From Spisula solida (lineage: Eukaryota > Mollusca > Bivalvia > Venerida > Mactridae): a stretch of DNA of 64,000 bases. Location: NCBI GenBank assembly GCA_947247005.1, contig OX365947.1:34118760-34182759 (forward strand), read 5' to 3'. The position numbers and the translations under genes were made by a program. Under the pieces are notes generated by a model. That model was not told the origin of the DNA, searched no databases, and saw nothing but the letters and a program-made list of their open reading frames with translations. Shown piece by piece: positions 24,401 to 33,964 of this stretch (position 1 is its first letter; each line of letters begins with the position of its first letter).

Positions 24401-26162
24401 TTATGAAAGAAATATTGCTGGGGTTTGGTTCTGTGATAAGCTAAGCTATCATTAACATATCAAACAGAAAACAATTGTACGCACCAACGTATGCCAAGTA
24501 AATATCCAGTCTTTCTCGAAGGCTAACACATTAGTACAATGCCTAACTAAATCGTATCAAAAATCAGGGAAGTGCAACAGACGTCACCAGACAATAGTGT
24601 CCAGTATGAGTCAAGTAAAAATTCGACTAAATATAAATTTGTGGGAAAATGTAGTATAATACATCATTCATTTTTTTATGTGTAAGGTTGGCTATGGTGC
24701 TGCTGTATTCGAACGGACACACATTAGTATATGGTTACAGCAAGTAGACTGCAGAAGCCATATTTGCATACATGTATACTCGGCGTGACAAGGCGTATTG
24801 AGGCCAAACCGATATATTTTTCGAACTGTCAACAGGAATTTGAAAAAAATGTAGTTTGAGCTTATGTATGTTTGTTAGTACATATTCAATCTTATTCACT
24901 GCAGCTGAACCACTGTAATCGGCTTAGTTAAGGTTAAAGCAGCATTACATTCAATAACAGTCCTTACGGCCGTTATTAGCAGATTCATGTAAAGCATCTT
25001 CTCAACATTATGCTGAACCTCTTCCTTTTAATGTTGATCTGGACAGTTTGCTCTCAATATATGGTGAGCAATGAATAGGGACCATGTATATTGACTAGGG
25101 TACTGTTTTAAGTCTAGGTTCCACTTATTTTTGCCTCGGCGATGTATAGTCCGTTAGCGACCAGGTAGGACCCCCATAAACCTTAAATCTCTCTTAAAAA
25201 GTACAATGTCGATTAGAATAAAAATGGGTAAATAAAATAATAAATCGTAATTTTTGATCCACAAAAAAGTGTACTTTGCATTCACTTCCAATGTAAAAAA
25301 TACATGTAAGCCTAAAACAGAGTAAATACGCATGGGTGGTTCAAGTTTCAAGAACAGCAAAAGTCGGCTAATAAATGTAAATAAGGTAACACACCATTGC
25401 AAATACAGCCGAATATAAAATGAGTCCCGGACATCAATGTTAATATTACTGATGTTTAAGCTGACCTTAGGTTACTGAAATAACTGGATAAACTGTGTTG
25501 AATTCCTTGTAAAAAAACATCGATATACAAGACGTGTTTGTACAAATGATTATTGAAATGAGAAGATGGGCCTCAGCTATATAAGCCTTGACGATCAATC
25601 AAATGCATGTCGAAGTTACCTATACTTATCAAACTATGCCAAATTTCAATAAAATTGCGTACTTGTCGCTAACGGACTATACTCCCGATTAAAATTACTG
25701 AGCATTCATGACATACGGAACAGGTTCGTCGTGGTCAAGGGGAAAGGTTCGGGGAAGTCATAAGACAGTTTGTAATATTGGAAGGAATTGTGATTAATCG
25801 GTTGGTGACGGAAGAAATCGGGAGAACATCGTCGATGTGGAATTCCTCAGTGGGTCCTAGGCTTTATCAAAGCACTTACGGAAACAGTAAACTTACGTCC
25901 AATAACATTCGTTAACAACTACAAATTGTGGGAACTGGATCTGCAATTATAGCAACAATTCAGTAATGCAAGTTCATACAAAACCATACTAGTCGTAAAA
26001 GCAGTATAGGGGTTTTAAATATAAGCGTAAGTTTAAGATTTCCATAAGTGCTTTGAAAAAACGTAATCCAGGAATATAATTGGTACGGTGTCTTTACTTA
26101 CCAACACTGTGTGAAAGGCTCACAGAAACTGAAAAATAAAACATGGAAATTGAGTCACACAT
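10566..26162 (-). CDS. F5/8C-ShK-mucin secreted protein, seven-exon gene model
   Basis: Joined coding exons (minus strand): 26162-26102, 23260-23073, 20676-20539, 19074-18525, 17718-16801, 16472-16029, 15442-10566. Total 7176 nt, 2391 residues plus stop; every junction is GT-AG and in phase. Order: weak hydrophobic N-terminus (1-20); F5/8C domain (23-174) with the usual end-to-end cysteine pair; Thr/Pro linker; ShK-like modules at 320-355, 412-447, 520-555, 627-662 and 775-810; about 230 STTAG(Q/S)-type hexapeptides (roughly 818-2240); ShK modules at 2292-2325 and 2356-2390. Most modules have spacing C-x7-C-x9-C-x9-C-x3-C-x2-C; the last two are one or two residues shorter. F5/8C domains generally bind glycans or lipids, and Thr/Ser arrays carry O-glycans. 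I infer a secreted, gel-forming or surface mucin; mucus, adhesive or immune roles are open. Exon 1 is the least certain part. Confidence 0.75.
11200..15280 (-). repeat. 18/36-bp coding minisatellite of exon 7
   Basis: About 4.1 kb of 18-bp units, each coding one hexapeptide. The plus-strand core reads GTAGTAGATTGTCCCGC, alternating with GTTGTTGACGAACCTGC. Because the period is a multiple of 3 and the unit lacks stops in several frames, long ORFs appear in all frames on both strands. Only the minus frame joined to the ShK cysteines is considered coding. Two consecutive 504-bp blocks (about 11.67-12.18 and 12.18-12.68 kb) are nearly identical. Confidence 0.95.
15446..16028 (-). other. Intron 6 of mucin gene, with dispersed repeat
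   Basis: Donor GTAAGAT at 16028 and acceptor AG at 15443-15444 (minus strand). Around 15620-15770 the plus strand holds one member of the dispersed family also seen at 19.4, 34.0 and 36.6 kb; its shared core includes ATGTTTTCTGTGCTCGGCTT and GTGCTGCCTT. No exon-like ORF is seen. Confidence 0.65.
16029..16472 (-). CDS. Mucin gene exon 6: one ShK module plus Thr/Gln linker
   Basis: 444 nt, phase 1 at both ends: acceptor TTTTATAG before 16472, donor AG|GTAAGAT after 16029. It encodes a short STLTTTG lead, one six-cysteine ShK-like module (model residues 627-662, ending QKYCGYC) and a linker of TTTPVQ and TTTQGQ repeats. The symmetrical 1-1 phase lets this exon be added or lost without shifting the frame. 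Confidence 0.88.
16801..17718 (-). CDS. Mucin gene exon 5: three ShK modules with Ser/Thr linkers
   Basis: 918 nt, phase 1-1: acceptor AAATTTCAG before 17718, donor CAG|GTACGT after 16801. It encodes three ShK-like modules (model residues 320-355, 412-447, 520-555), each near 36 residues with six cysteines, separated by Thr/Ser/Pro-rich linkers of 56-72 residues. The second and third share KPG-DC-LL and CPKYCG and are close duplicates. The linkers are less regular than the exon 7 array, with long Ser homopolymers. Confidence 0.88.
17719..18524 (-). other. Intron 4 of mucin gene
   Basis: Lies between the donor GTTAGA (minus strand, 18524) and the acceptor ending at 17719. AT-rich with a short poly-T run near 18128; no ORF or named repeat is seen. 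Confidence 0.6.
18525..19074 (-). CDS. Mucin gene exon 4: end of F5/8C domain and Thr/Pro linker
   Basis: 550 nt, phase 0 at the acceptor (ACATTTTAG|ACT) and phase 1 at the donor (CAG|GTTAGA). The first 46 codons finish the F5/8C domain: TFTGNTDQDT, then IRLEP, then MRVDVLGC, the typical closing strands with the terminal cysteine (model residue 174). The rest is a tandem heptapeptide linker of STTPTTT type, coded by 21-bp units. A second AG ten bases downstream, with a better pyrimidine tract, was first considered as acceptor, but it breaks the phase and removes the TFTG of the domain. Confidence 0.87.
19360..19530 (-). repeat. Dispersed repeat family, copy 2
   Basis: The plus strand reads GTCAGACAGGGAAGGCAGCA and then CTCAACTTAACCAGCCGAGC, the reverse complement of the segment at 34.6 kb. 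It holds only about one internal minisatellite unit. It is one of four members in the window. Confidence 0.7.
20363..20500. repeat. 16-bp minisatellite in intron 3
   Basis: About eight copies of a GATACCTAACACATGT-type unit, with variation at the last base of each unit and at a few others. It lies about 40 bp from the exon 3 donor. Confidence 0.85.
20539..20676 (-). CDS. Mucin gene exon 3: middle of F5/8C domain
   Basis: 138 nt, phase 0 at both ends: acceptor TTTCTCTTACAG before 20676, donor AAT|GTAAGT after 20539. The 46 residues contain the F5/8C core: IEFDSPSVV, GLITQGRNG, CCQDWV, YKISYSKD and WTPFDNGN. Joined to exon 2 it restores QYLQ-IEFDSP, and joined to exon 4 it restores DNGN-TFTGNTDQDT, both expected for this domain. 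Its first 41 nt plus the acceptor tract have been amplified upstream as a 56-bp minisatellite. Confidence 0.9.
20636..21190. repeat. 56-bp minisatellite derived from exon 3 and its splice acceptor
   Basis: Ten head-to-tail copies of a 56-bp unit. The first (lowest coordinate) is the real exon 3 start with its acceptor. The nine others lie upstream in the intron, each keeping a pyrimidine-rich tract, CTTACAG and the first ~41 nt of the exon with few substitutions. Copies 4-5 and 7-8 show the same variants in the same order, so blocks larger than one unit were also duplicated. Confidence 0.93.
21191..23072 (-). other. Intron 2 of mucin gene, remaining part
   Basis: AT-rich intronic DNA. It contains a GGAC/GGAT-type tetranucleotide stretch (about 21515-21575) and the 220-bp inverted-repeat element at 22388-22607. 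No coding frame is supported. Confidence 0.6.
22388..22607. mobile_element. Small TA-flanked inverted-repeat element (MITE)
   Basis: The left end TAGTTCGCCGG, then GATAAC and CTAGCCTT, matches the reverse complement of the right end (AAGGCTAG, GTTATGTCCGGCGAACTA). TA dinucleotides flank both ends at 22386-22387 and 22608-22609. At 220 bp with no ORF it is a non-autonomous element inside intron 2. Confidence 0.75.
23073..23260 (-). CDS. Mucin gene exon 2: start of F5/8C domain
   Basis: 188 nt, phase 1 at the acceptor (TTTGTATTGCAG|AA) and phase 0 at the donor (CAG|GTAGAA). Residues begin EVCKNSLITGRN, then SASSSQ, a GPQLATLNN strand, GGWVAG and KKQYLQ, which match the N-terminal half of F5/8C domains. 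C23 is the expected partner of C174. The frame stays open into the intron, where ATG at about 23294 would give a short hydrophobic leader ending in IAE. That is an alternative start, but the strong acceptor favours an internal exon. Confidence 0.87.
23954..24180. mobile_element. Foldback element with 39-bp inverted repeats
   Basis: The left arm (23954-23992), starting CACAGGTAACTGTATC, is matched by the reverse complement of 24142-24180 with two mismatches. GTAAAC occurs just outside on the left and two bases beyond the right end, possibly a target duplication. At 227 bp with no ORF it is a MITE or foldback element in intron 1. Confidence 0.75.
25147..25679. mobile_element. TA-flanked inverted-repeat element (MITE)
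   Basis: TAGTCCGTTAGCGAC at 25147-25161 is exactly mirrored by GTCGCTAACGGACTA at 25665-25679. TA flanks at 25145-25146 and 25680-25681 fit a Tc1/mariner-like target duplication. The 533-bp interior has no transposase; an 82-codon minus ORF inside looks random. Confidence 0.8.
26102..26162 (-). CDS. Mucin gene candidate exon 1 (start and weak leader)
   Basis: The ATG at 26162-26160 opens a 20-codon frame ending TG TTG|GTAAGT, in phase 1 as exon 2 needs; an in-frame stop lies upstream. The peptide (MCDSISMFYFSVSVSLSHSV) is mildly hydrophobic and a poor but possible signal peptide. A TATAAA (minus strand, 26194-26189) sits 27 bp before the ATG, too close for a normal 5' UTR. Alternatively TTTTATTTTTCAG within the segment is an acceptor, making a 27-nt phase 1-1 microexon (26128-26102) with the true start farther upstream. 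Confidence 0.4.
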
Positions 26163-26194
26163 AATGTTTATGCTAAACAGTAACAAAATTTATA

Positions 26195-27713
26195 CAATTC
26201 TATCAAACATTTACATTTTCAGACAGTGATAAGCCATATATGTTCGCACTGGACAAAATTTGGCATATTTTGCGTTAGGAATAAAACGCGAATTTAATAT
26301 AACGTCAAAGGTTTGGGGTCACGACCATAATTATTATATTTTATCAAGTCACTTATGGCAAAATCGACCAGATAACAGGGTTCCTTTGCTTTATTAGGTC
26401 ACCTGGTCATGTGGCTTGTGATAAAACGTTAACTGACCACGTGATCTGACGGACTACTTATATGAGAATTGCCGGTAGAAGTTCCATCCCCGAGGGTGAG
26501 GTTTTCCAATCCTAAATGAACTGGCGGTTGATCGTTTCTACGGCTAACCTGTGTCTACATGACGTCTATCAAAATGTCCGAGGTCGTGGTTTATTGTGAC
26601 GTCATTGAATGCACAATAACAGAAATTATCGGCTTCGCCTGTCGACTCCTCCGTCTTGCGAGATAAACTTACTCATCCACGCCACTAACATATTTTATCT
26701 ATACATTGGAACGTCCGTAATGACGATGTCAATAGAAAAGATCCCCGTATTCATATGCAAAATGCCCACCAGCTATCTATTAAATGAATGGAAAGTAAAA
26801 ACCTGCCATTCACTAATACCTAGCTGGTGGTACTAATCCCTTTGTATACAAATATGATCTCTCCCATTCGACGTTTGAAACAGACCGATGGCTACACAGA
26901 AATTGCACGTATACACGTATACAGTTTTGCACATACATGTATTCCCTTGGGCCATTTAACAAATTGATTGCTTGGTTAATTCGGTATTTAAGTCATGATT
27001 AGTGTTGGGGACAAATAATCCGTCGGTATTCCGAGTTCGCAAGTTTCATGTTATGTCAATAGCTTTTACATTGAATTAAAGAAGAGAAATTTCGGGGCTA
27101 AAATAGTCGGTCCGTTTGTTGAGCTGTTTATAGAAAAGTTTTATCCATAGCGATATGCTTAGATTATGCATTTATGTGCCCAACTGACTCTAGTCATAAC
27201 TTTGATATAAAATAAAATATATGAAGGAAACCAAAGCGCATGGAGTAGCTTTTCTTCGGATCTTTGGAAACAAAGTAATGTTCCAAATGCGTTTAAAATA
27301 GAATTTTCTTAGCGTGCTTTCATCTCGCCGAATTCAAATGATATCACTGTATGTAATATTATGTTTTAAGTAACAGTAACATTAAAAAACCATCATGAGT
27401 AATAACATTATCTTACTATGTCAGAGTTCTAAAGTCACCAGATTCACCAGTGTATAAACCAAACAATATCAGCCGGTGTCCTGTCGTACTTTGATAATTA
27501 CATACACATTGAATACAACACCGGACATCTAATCAACACAGAAGATAGAGGACAATACAATCACAAAATACAAGACTGAATGTGTAATAAAGTCAACAAT
27601 TTTCACAGAAAATTTGATTCTTCTCTAATGCAGACATATTAGTTGTTTTAATTTGATTCGTATGTTTGCGCACATACTTTTTAAGTTGCCAATATTTTAA
27701 CAGAATAACAGTA
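26195..27713. other. Region upstream of the mucin gene
   Basis: Non-coding. A CpG-containing stretch around 26390-26620, with GTCACCTGGTCATGTG and several GACGTCA-like motifs, could be regulatory. No ORF is supported: the 75-codon plus ORF at 26609-26836 shows no family signal. Confidence 0.35.
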
Positions 27714-27857
27714 TATAAATAACACATGGCTGCGAGGGTGATAGTAAATAATACCAACCCGAGAATAGTTATATCACCCGAGGCGAAGCCGAGGGTGATA
27801 TGACTATTCAAGGGTTGGTATTATTTACTGTCACCCGAGCAGCCATGTGTTATTTAT
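27714..27857. mobile_element. Near-perfect palindromic (foldback) MITE
   Basis: Left arm AAATAACACATGGCTGC, then GGGTGATAGTAAATAATACC, mirrors the right arm GGTATTATTTACTGTCACCC and GCAGCCATGTGTTATTT. The centre is GAGGCGAAGCCGAG. Arms of about 65 bp pair almost completely with a very short loop, so single strands would form a long hairpin. The minus ORF at 27593-27811 arises from this palindrome. Confidence 0.8.
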
Positions 27858-30800
27858 TTTATTACACCGAACAAAATAACAACCATTTTGCAAAATAAAA
27901 TATCAGCAAATGCAAGCAGAACTTAGATTGCCGTTATGATAAATTTACATGTACAATCTCAGTCCGTATTAGTTTCTAATGATTTTGTGCTATTTTTAGT
28001 AAATCTTGTCAGTTTCAACGGTTGACAAAAAAGTACTGTCAAAAAAGTACTATCACCCTGCTGACAGTAAAAAAATGTTTTATCACGTGGTATATGGATC
28101 CGCTTGATCGTAATAGTAAGAATACTATATGTTTGTCTATGAGAAATTAACATTACGAATAAAGTGAGGGGTAATAATATCGGACATCATTTCAGTGACC
28201 TGACGGAGGTTCAACATGCCGTGCACCTTTTCCAATAAAATAACGAAGAATCATGGTACCGAGATGTGTTTAACAGATGTTTTGGTGGCCACGGGAAAGG
28301 CATCGCATCTGACGGTCGCTACTTTGAAAAGATAATGTGAACTATAACTTAAGGTTGTTCGCGGTGTTGGTCGCATAAACACGAAAATATCGAAACGTTA
28401 TGAAACTTTGATATATTTTACCTTAAGGAGGTACGCGTACCTTTGATCTAACGATCGAATTTTCCTTGAAACATCTTAAAATGACAGAACAATATTCTAG
28501 AACAACATTGAAGTAATCAAAATGATATGTCACCTGGCTCGTTTTCGAGATACATGGCTTTCTAATGATCTACCATTGTATTTTGTTCATTTTATCTATT
28601 TCCTGCATTTATGGCACCATTATGTTCTTTTTAAGGTTATGATTATATGAAACCATTTTTAAACAATGCATGATACTTTATGTGTTCAATGGTCATTCCT
28701 ATTGACATTAGTCTAAAATCTAAGTATAACAAAAACGGTGAGGTCAACCCTTTTCAAAAAATTATATAGTCAACAGACATCTTTGATCAACAAAATAAGG
28801 GTATAAAAAGACATGTGTTCGAGCTAGTTTTTTCAGTACCGACGCCCATCCAAGCAGTCCAGTTTTAACTTTTGTTGGATAAATACATGTGTACGCTTTC
28901 TATACCGTTTAAATTAGATCTTTATAATATTTTTTTCCAAAGTATATTGCGTTATGCCGCCACTTGTGACGTAATTATAACGTTGGGACAATTCCAGATT
29001 ACGTGTGAATAAATGAAATAAAATTCTCAGTGACGATAATACCTTTAATAACTAGGATATTAGATACAAATTCATTGAAACAATAGTGTCATTGCATTTA
29101 TTAGTGATAGCTAAACTGGTTTTTTTCTATACCTATTCTGGCATTGGTCTCATTTGTGACATACGACGATAGTTTCCTAAAATCTCCACAAAACGTTTAT
29201 TATTTGCATATGTTGTTTGGGGACATGATGGCAAGTCGTTTGGTCATCGTGATATAAATTGGCGAAGTTTTGGCGATTTTTGATCAAAAATATCGGTACA
29301 GCATGTTTATGCACTCCGCTGTCTTGCTTTTGTCGCAACGTGTGACACCGTTTTCTAACGTCACTTAATTTTTTAAACGTACATGTAGTATATATTTCTT
29401 ATACAAAACGATATTCTTTAAATATGGACATACGAACGAAGCTCCATGTATGCCTTTTTTCCGTCGATATACAGGACTTGATAGTAGTGCGTTATTTACA
29501 TGAATTAGACATATCATTTTCAGGCATTACGTTCTTTTTATCGAAAAGACACCAGTTTCGTGCGTAACGTCATAGTTATATGGACCAGCTGGACACAACA
29601 TTATTTATAAATACATTAATTAATTTAAATGCAATTTTCTACTAGTGCATGAAGTTATTTTTCTGGAATTAGGTCGTGAATGATGTTTTCATTTAAGGTA
29701 GGAAGCAATAGTAATGTTTCAATTTCATAACTTTAAAGGTGATCTGAAACCCAGGTGCGACTTTAAATAAAGTGATTTAGTAAGAAATTTAGTTTGGTTT
29801 TTAACATATTGCTCTTGGTTACCAAACGCTAGATATATATGTGTTGTCTGATAAGTTTGAAAAGTCAAAACAAATGAAAAGTTCATTTATCCGGTTTAAA
29901 ATTCACTGTTGTCCTCATCAAGCACAATGATGCATTCTGGGTATAATATCGGTGTATAAAAGTCTACTTTAATTGCACCGCCAGCATTCCTGCGTTTGAT
30001 ACAAAAGAGCAATTACGAGACAGTGTTCTCAAACATTGCGAAAAAAATAAACTATTAAATAGAAATTAGTCTAAATTAGCAAATCGTCTTGTCGCCACGT
30101 GGAGAAGCAACAAAAGACAATGTTTGTATATGTATAAACGAACATGGATTACCAAAATTGCGTTAAATATATATTCTGTCGCCGGAATAAATACTGCAAA
30201 ATCGTGAGACAATGTCCGTTGCGACACTTCCATTACATGCATCAATTAGTGGTAAAAATGTCAACATCACTTACCTATAATGATAACTAAGATATTACAG
30301 TGTTTATTCCACATCGCTATGTATTTTTAAATATTCAGGAAATAGCATTGCAGAAAAAATCGAAATAATGTAATTAATTTATAGTCCCACTATGCGGTCT
30401 ATTTGTTGAGTATATTAAACGCCAATTAGGGGTGCTTTACAAAAAAACGGAAGCATCCAAGTTTTAATCCGTATTAAATTCCTTCTTCGCACAATCAGAA
30501 TCCCATGTCTACCTTCGGGTATCTAAATTTCTCTCTATATCTCAGAGTCCGTGGTTTTAGTTTACAAGGGCGGATCTTGATTGTATGAGACAACTGTATA
30601 GATAAACCGTGCCAGTTTTACTGTCTTTTCACAATATGTATCTAAATATTGATAACTATTTTGATGTAATAAGTTTTTAAAGAATGGTGTCATGGGAGTG
30701 CATGTATTTCACATTTCAGAAATCTAAGACATGCGTATCTTGACCTTTCTTAATTTTGAAGATTCATATTTACAACTTGTCTTCACTTTATCAGTCTTAA

Positions 30801-31360
30801 CTGGCGCAATTTATTTGTAGAAGGTTAACATTGTTAAATGGAGTAAAACAATGTGTCACCGAACAATACGCCCCTGGTTTTACTTGTATTTACTTTGATA
30901 TGTACGTTTTGATTATATGGTCGACTTTAAACGCACGGGGAAGGTGCGATGTTTCTGTAACTAGCCATTCCGTATGGGTGTTTGTTGACCGGCATAGATA
31001 AACCTGACACACTCGCCCAGTCTCTCATGTTTGTTTAATGCAATATATCATGTATCAAGTCACTTTATATTATTCATCAAAAGGATTAGAACTGGAAGAA
31101 AGTATATAGTTCTTGCTTTTATGGCATCTGATATATTTCCGTAAGTTTTAACACCTTTTAGATGACCTGACACATTCACTCTGTTTTAGAATTTGGTTAT
31201 GTATGTTACGCTGCAAGAAGTATACCAACAGGACAACTAGTATCTTTGCAGATATATATATTGTGGTCCTAGCGAAACCAACACAGACTGAATCATGGTC
31301 ACCATTACGTTTTTATATGAAGAAAAATGTACGTAATCATAGCTTAACTTATATGTTTGC
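27858..31360. other. Long non-coding interval
   Basis: AT-rich, without supported coding frames. Weak, imperfect inverted similarity (GTTATGAAA and TACCTTAA) between about 28400-28440 and 29690-29740 hints at a 1.3-kb decayed element, but it is too poor to call. The 60-codon ORF at 31203-31385 runs into the satellite and is likely chance. Confidence 0.4.
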
Positions 31361-32608
31361 TACGGTGAGGAGCATAGACCACTAACAATTTCTCGCCATA
31401 TCCGCCTGACTACGGCGAGGGGCATAGACCGCTTACAATATCCCGTAATATCCGCCTGACTACGGCGATGGGCATAGACCGCTAACAATCCCTCGCTATA
31501 TCCGCCTTACTACGGCGAGGGACATAGACCGCTAACAATCCCTCGCTATATCCGCCTTACTACGGCGAAGGACATAGACCGCTATCAATCCCTCGCTATA
31601 TCCGCCTTACTACGGCGAGAGGCATAGACCACTTACAACCTCCTGCAATATCCGCCTGACTACGGCGAGGAGCATAGACCGCTTACAACCTCCCACAATA
31701 ACCGCCTGACTACGGCAAGGGGCATAAACTGCTTACAACCTCCCGCTATATCCGACTGACTACAGCGAGGGGCATATACCGCTTACAACCTCCCGCAATA
31801 TCCGCCTGACTACGGCGAGGGGCATAGACCGCTTACAACCTCCCGTAATATCCTCCTGACTACGGCGAGGGACATAGACCGCTAACAACCCCTCGCTATA
31901 TCGGCCTGACTACGGCGAGGGGCATAGACCGCTATCAATCCCTCGCTATATCCGCTTGACTACGACGAGGGGCATATACCGCTTACAACCTCCCGCTATA
32001 TCCGCCTGACTACGGCGAGGGGCATACACCGCTTACAACGTCCCACAATAACCGCCTGACTACGGCGAGGGGCATAGACCGCTTACAACCTCCCGTAATA
32101 TCCTCCTGACTACGGCGAGGGACATAGACCGCTAACAACCCCTCGCTAGATCGGCCTGACTACGGCGAGGGGCAAAGACCGCTATCAATCCCTCGCTATA
32201 TCCGCCTGACTACGGCGAGGGGCATAGACCGCTTACAATCTCCTGCAATATCCGCCTTACTACGGTGAGGGGCATAGACCGCTAACAATCCCTTGCTATA
32301 TCCGCCTTACGACGGCGAGAGGCATAGACCACTTATAATCTCCCGTAATATCCGCCTGACTACGGCGAGGGGCATAGACAACTAACAATCTCTTGCCATA
32401 ACCTCCTGACTACGGCGAGTAACATAGAGCGCTAACAATATCTTGCCATAGCCTCCTGACTACGGCGAGTAACATAGAGCGCTAACAATCTCTTGCCATA
32501 ACCTCCTGACTACGGCGAGTAACATAGAGCGCTAACAATCTCCCGCAATATCCTTCTTACTACGGCGAGGACCATACACCGCTAACAATCTCTTGCCATA
32601 TCCGCATG
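31361..32608. repeat. 50-bp tandem satellite, about 25 copies
   Basis: Units begin TACGGCGAGGGGCATAGACC and end near TATATCCGCCTGAC; the period is 50 bp. A five-unit (250-bp) higher-order pattern is visible: the marked series ending TCCTCCTGAC, then GACATAGACCGCTAACAACC, then GCTATCAATC occurs near 31.85 kb and again near 32.10 kb. Three near-identical AACATAGAGCGC units lie at 32.41-32.55 kb. Confidence 0.95.
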
Positions 32609-33236
32609 TTATAAATGTTTCATTTGTCATGGGGTGCCAACTATATTCGACAAAAACAAGAAAAGTCCACAAGGAAGCTTAAAATTCCGTTCACGCCACA
32701 TGTAACATGTAGCTTTGCATGCATCTTGACTAAGTTTGTGTAATAATATTGGACAGTTCAGTAAGCATACTGGACAGTAGGCCAATGATAGCCGTCCAAT
32801 ATTAAACATATATTTGACGGCGATAACAATAGCGTGACATCATAACAATGGTTTAACAATGCTTATATATCTTCCGAAGATGAAAACGTGGATGAGAAAG
32901 TTCAGCAGAATTCTTAAAGGTCAGGTTGTTTGACAGAAGTAGAGATATTGCACAAAGGGAACAATAGCCAACATTTTCCGTTGAAGTCATCAACAATTTA
33001 TTCCAATGGCTGAGCAAAAACGCAAAAATACAAATAAAAATAATAGTATGCTGTATTTGTATTCAAATGGGCGTTATTTGAAACATACCTGTGTTTGACT
33101 CCAAAGTCTGCATTAATAAGTTTGAGATACATGTATCTTTTATATCAAAATTGATATGCTTTATAATGATACATGTTTACTAGTTAGATGGATCGGTCCC
33201 GTATATACCTGAAAACATTTAATACAGTAGCTATAT
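32609..33236. other. Non-coding spacer
   Basis: AT-rich DNA with no supported gene. A 60-codon minus ORF at 32627-32809 has no recognisable features. Confidence 0.4.
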
Positions 33237-33632
33237 GTGATGACCGCCACAACTTATGTAGAAAATGGAAAGCTGTCTTTGTTTTTTTCCATTCTTGTCT
33301 CGATGTCTTGTTACCTTTCATCTATCGTCACCTACACTTCCAGGGAATACAAAGGAATCCGTCCCCTTTACTTCACCAACTCCATGTTGTCAGTACTCCG
33401 TGCATTCATTCTGACTACTTTGGTCTTTTCCTTGGTGGTAGCCAGTACGGTCATCTATGCAGTACCTGGCTTCCAATGTGGACGTGTTTTCTTAAGCTTA
33501 GGTCCTACTGAGGAATTCCACATCGCCGAAGATTCCCCTAGACCACGAGGAACCTGTTCATGGTGTCCTAGATGCTCATTAATTTCAATCGTGAGTACAT
33601 CGCCGAGGCAAAAAATGCTCAGTGGGACTTAG
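33237..33632 (+). CDS. Orphan exon-like ORF with two membrane segments
   Basis: The 131-codon frame has more C-ending codons than the AT-rich flanks, which suggests real coding. Two hydrophobic stretches (residues about 12-32 and 55-80) flank a polar loop, EYKGIRPLYFTNS. After YAVPGFQCGR the sequence becomes polar. An acceptor (CACTTCCAG at 33335-33343) and a strong donor (ATC|GTGAGT at 33591) sit in the frame, so the exon could be 33344-33590; or it may begin earlier, since the first membrane segment also looks coding. I do not recognise the family; a multi-pass membrane protein is the best guess. No partner exons were found, so it may be a pseudogene or an isolated exon. Confidence 0.35.
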   Translation: MMTATTYVENGKLSLFFSILVSMSCYLSSIVTYTSREYKGIRPLYFTNSMLSVLRAFILTTLVFSLVVASTVIYAVPGFQCGRVFLSLGPTEEFHIAEDSPRPRGTCSWCPRCSLISIVSTSPRQKMLSGT

Positions 33633-33960
33633 GCTTACATCTGTTGTCGTGTGTGTAATAGGAGAGCAAGGTCGTCCGCAATGTACCGGTATATTTGTCT
33701 GGCAGCTGATGTTACGGTATTAGGTTTGAAGAGCGACTTTGCGAGTATTGACCTATGCCATACCGACCTTTCTATGTACATACGAAATACATGTGCTAAA
33801 CAGGCATAAATCACGATAAATACAAGTGAAACGCGAGTGTCCCCGCTGTATTACTCCGTGACATTGGCTACAGTCTAGAGTTCGCTTTAGTCCCTCCACA
33901 CAGATATGTTGATTGCTAAAACTAGTTCTTTCAGCTTTTTGATAGTTTGGACTTGGACGG
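33633..33960. other. Short non-coding interval
   Basis: No gene or repeat recognised between the exon-like ORF and the dispersed repeat copy; a 70-codon minus ORF at 33753-33965 has no supporting feature. Confidence 0.4.
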
Positions 33961-33964
33961 ATCA

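Larger units (their letters stand above)
23261..26101 (-). other. Intron 1 of mucin gene (if exon 1 is right)
   Basis: About 2.8 kb of AT-rich DNA holding two inverted-repeat elements (23954-24180 and 25147-25679). ORFs at 23452-23781 and 25154-25402 lack recognisable features; the latter lies inside a MITE. Confidence 0.5.

Noticed and set aside
27593..27811. 72-codon minus ORF with hydrophobic segments
   Set aside because: Half of it is encoded by one arm of the 27.7-kb palindrome; no homology or splice context.
28390..29745. Possible 1.3-kb inverted-repeat element with TACCTTAA ends
   Set aside because: Arm similarity is short and imperfect, with no target duplication seen; not distinguishable from chance in AT-rich DNA.
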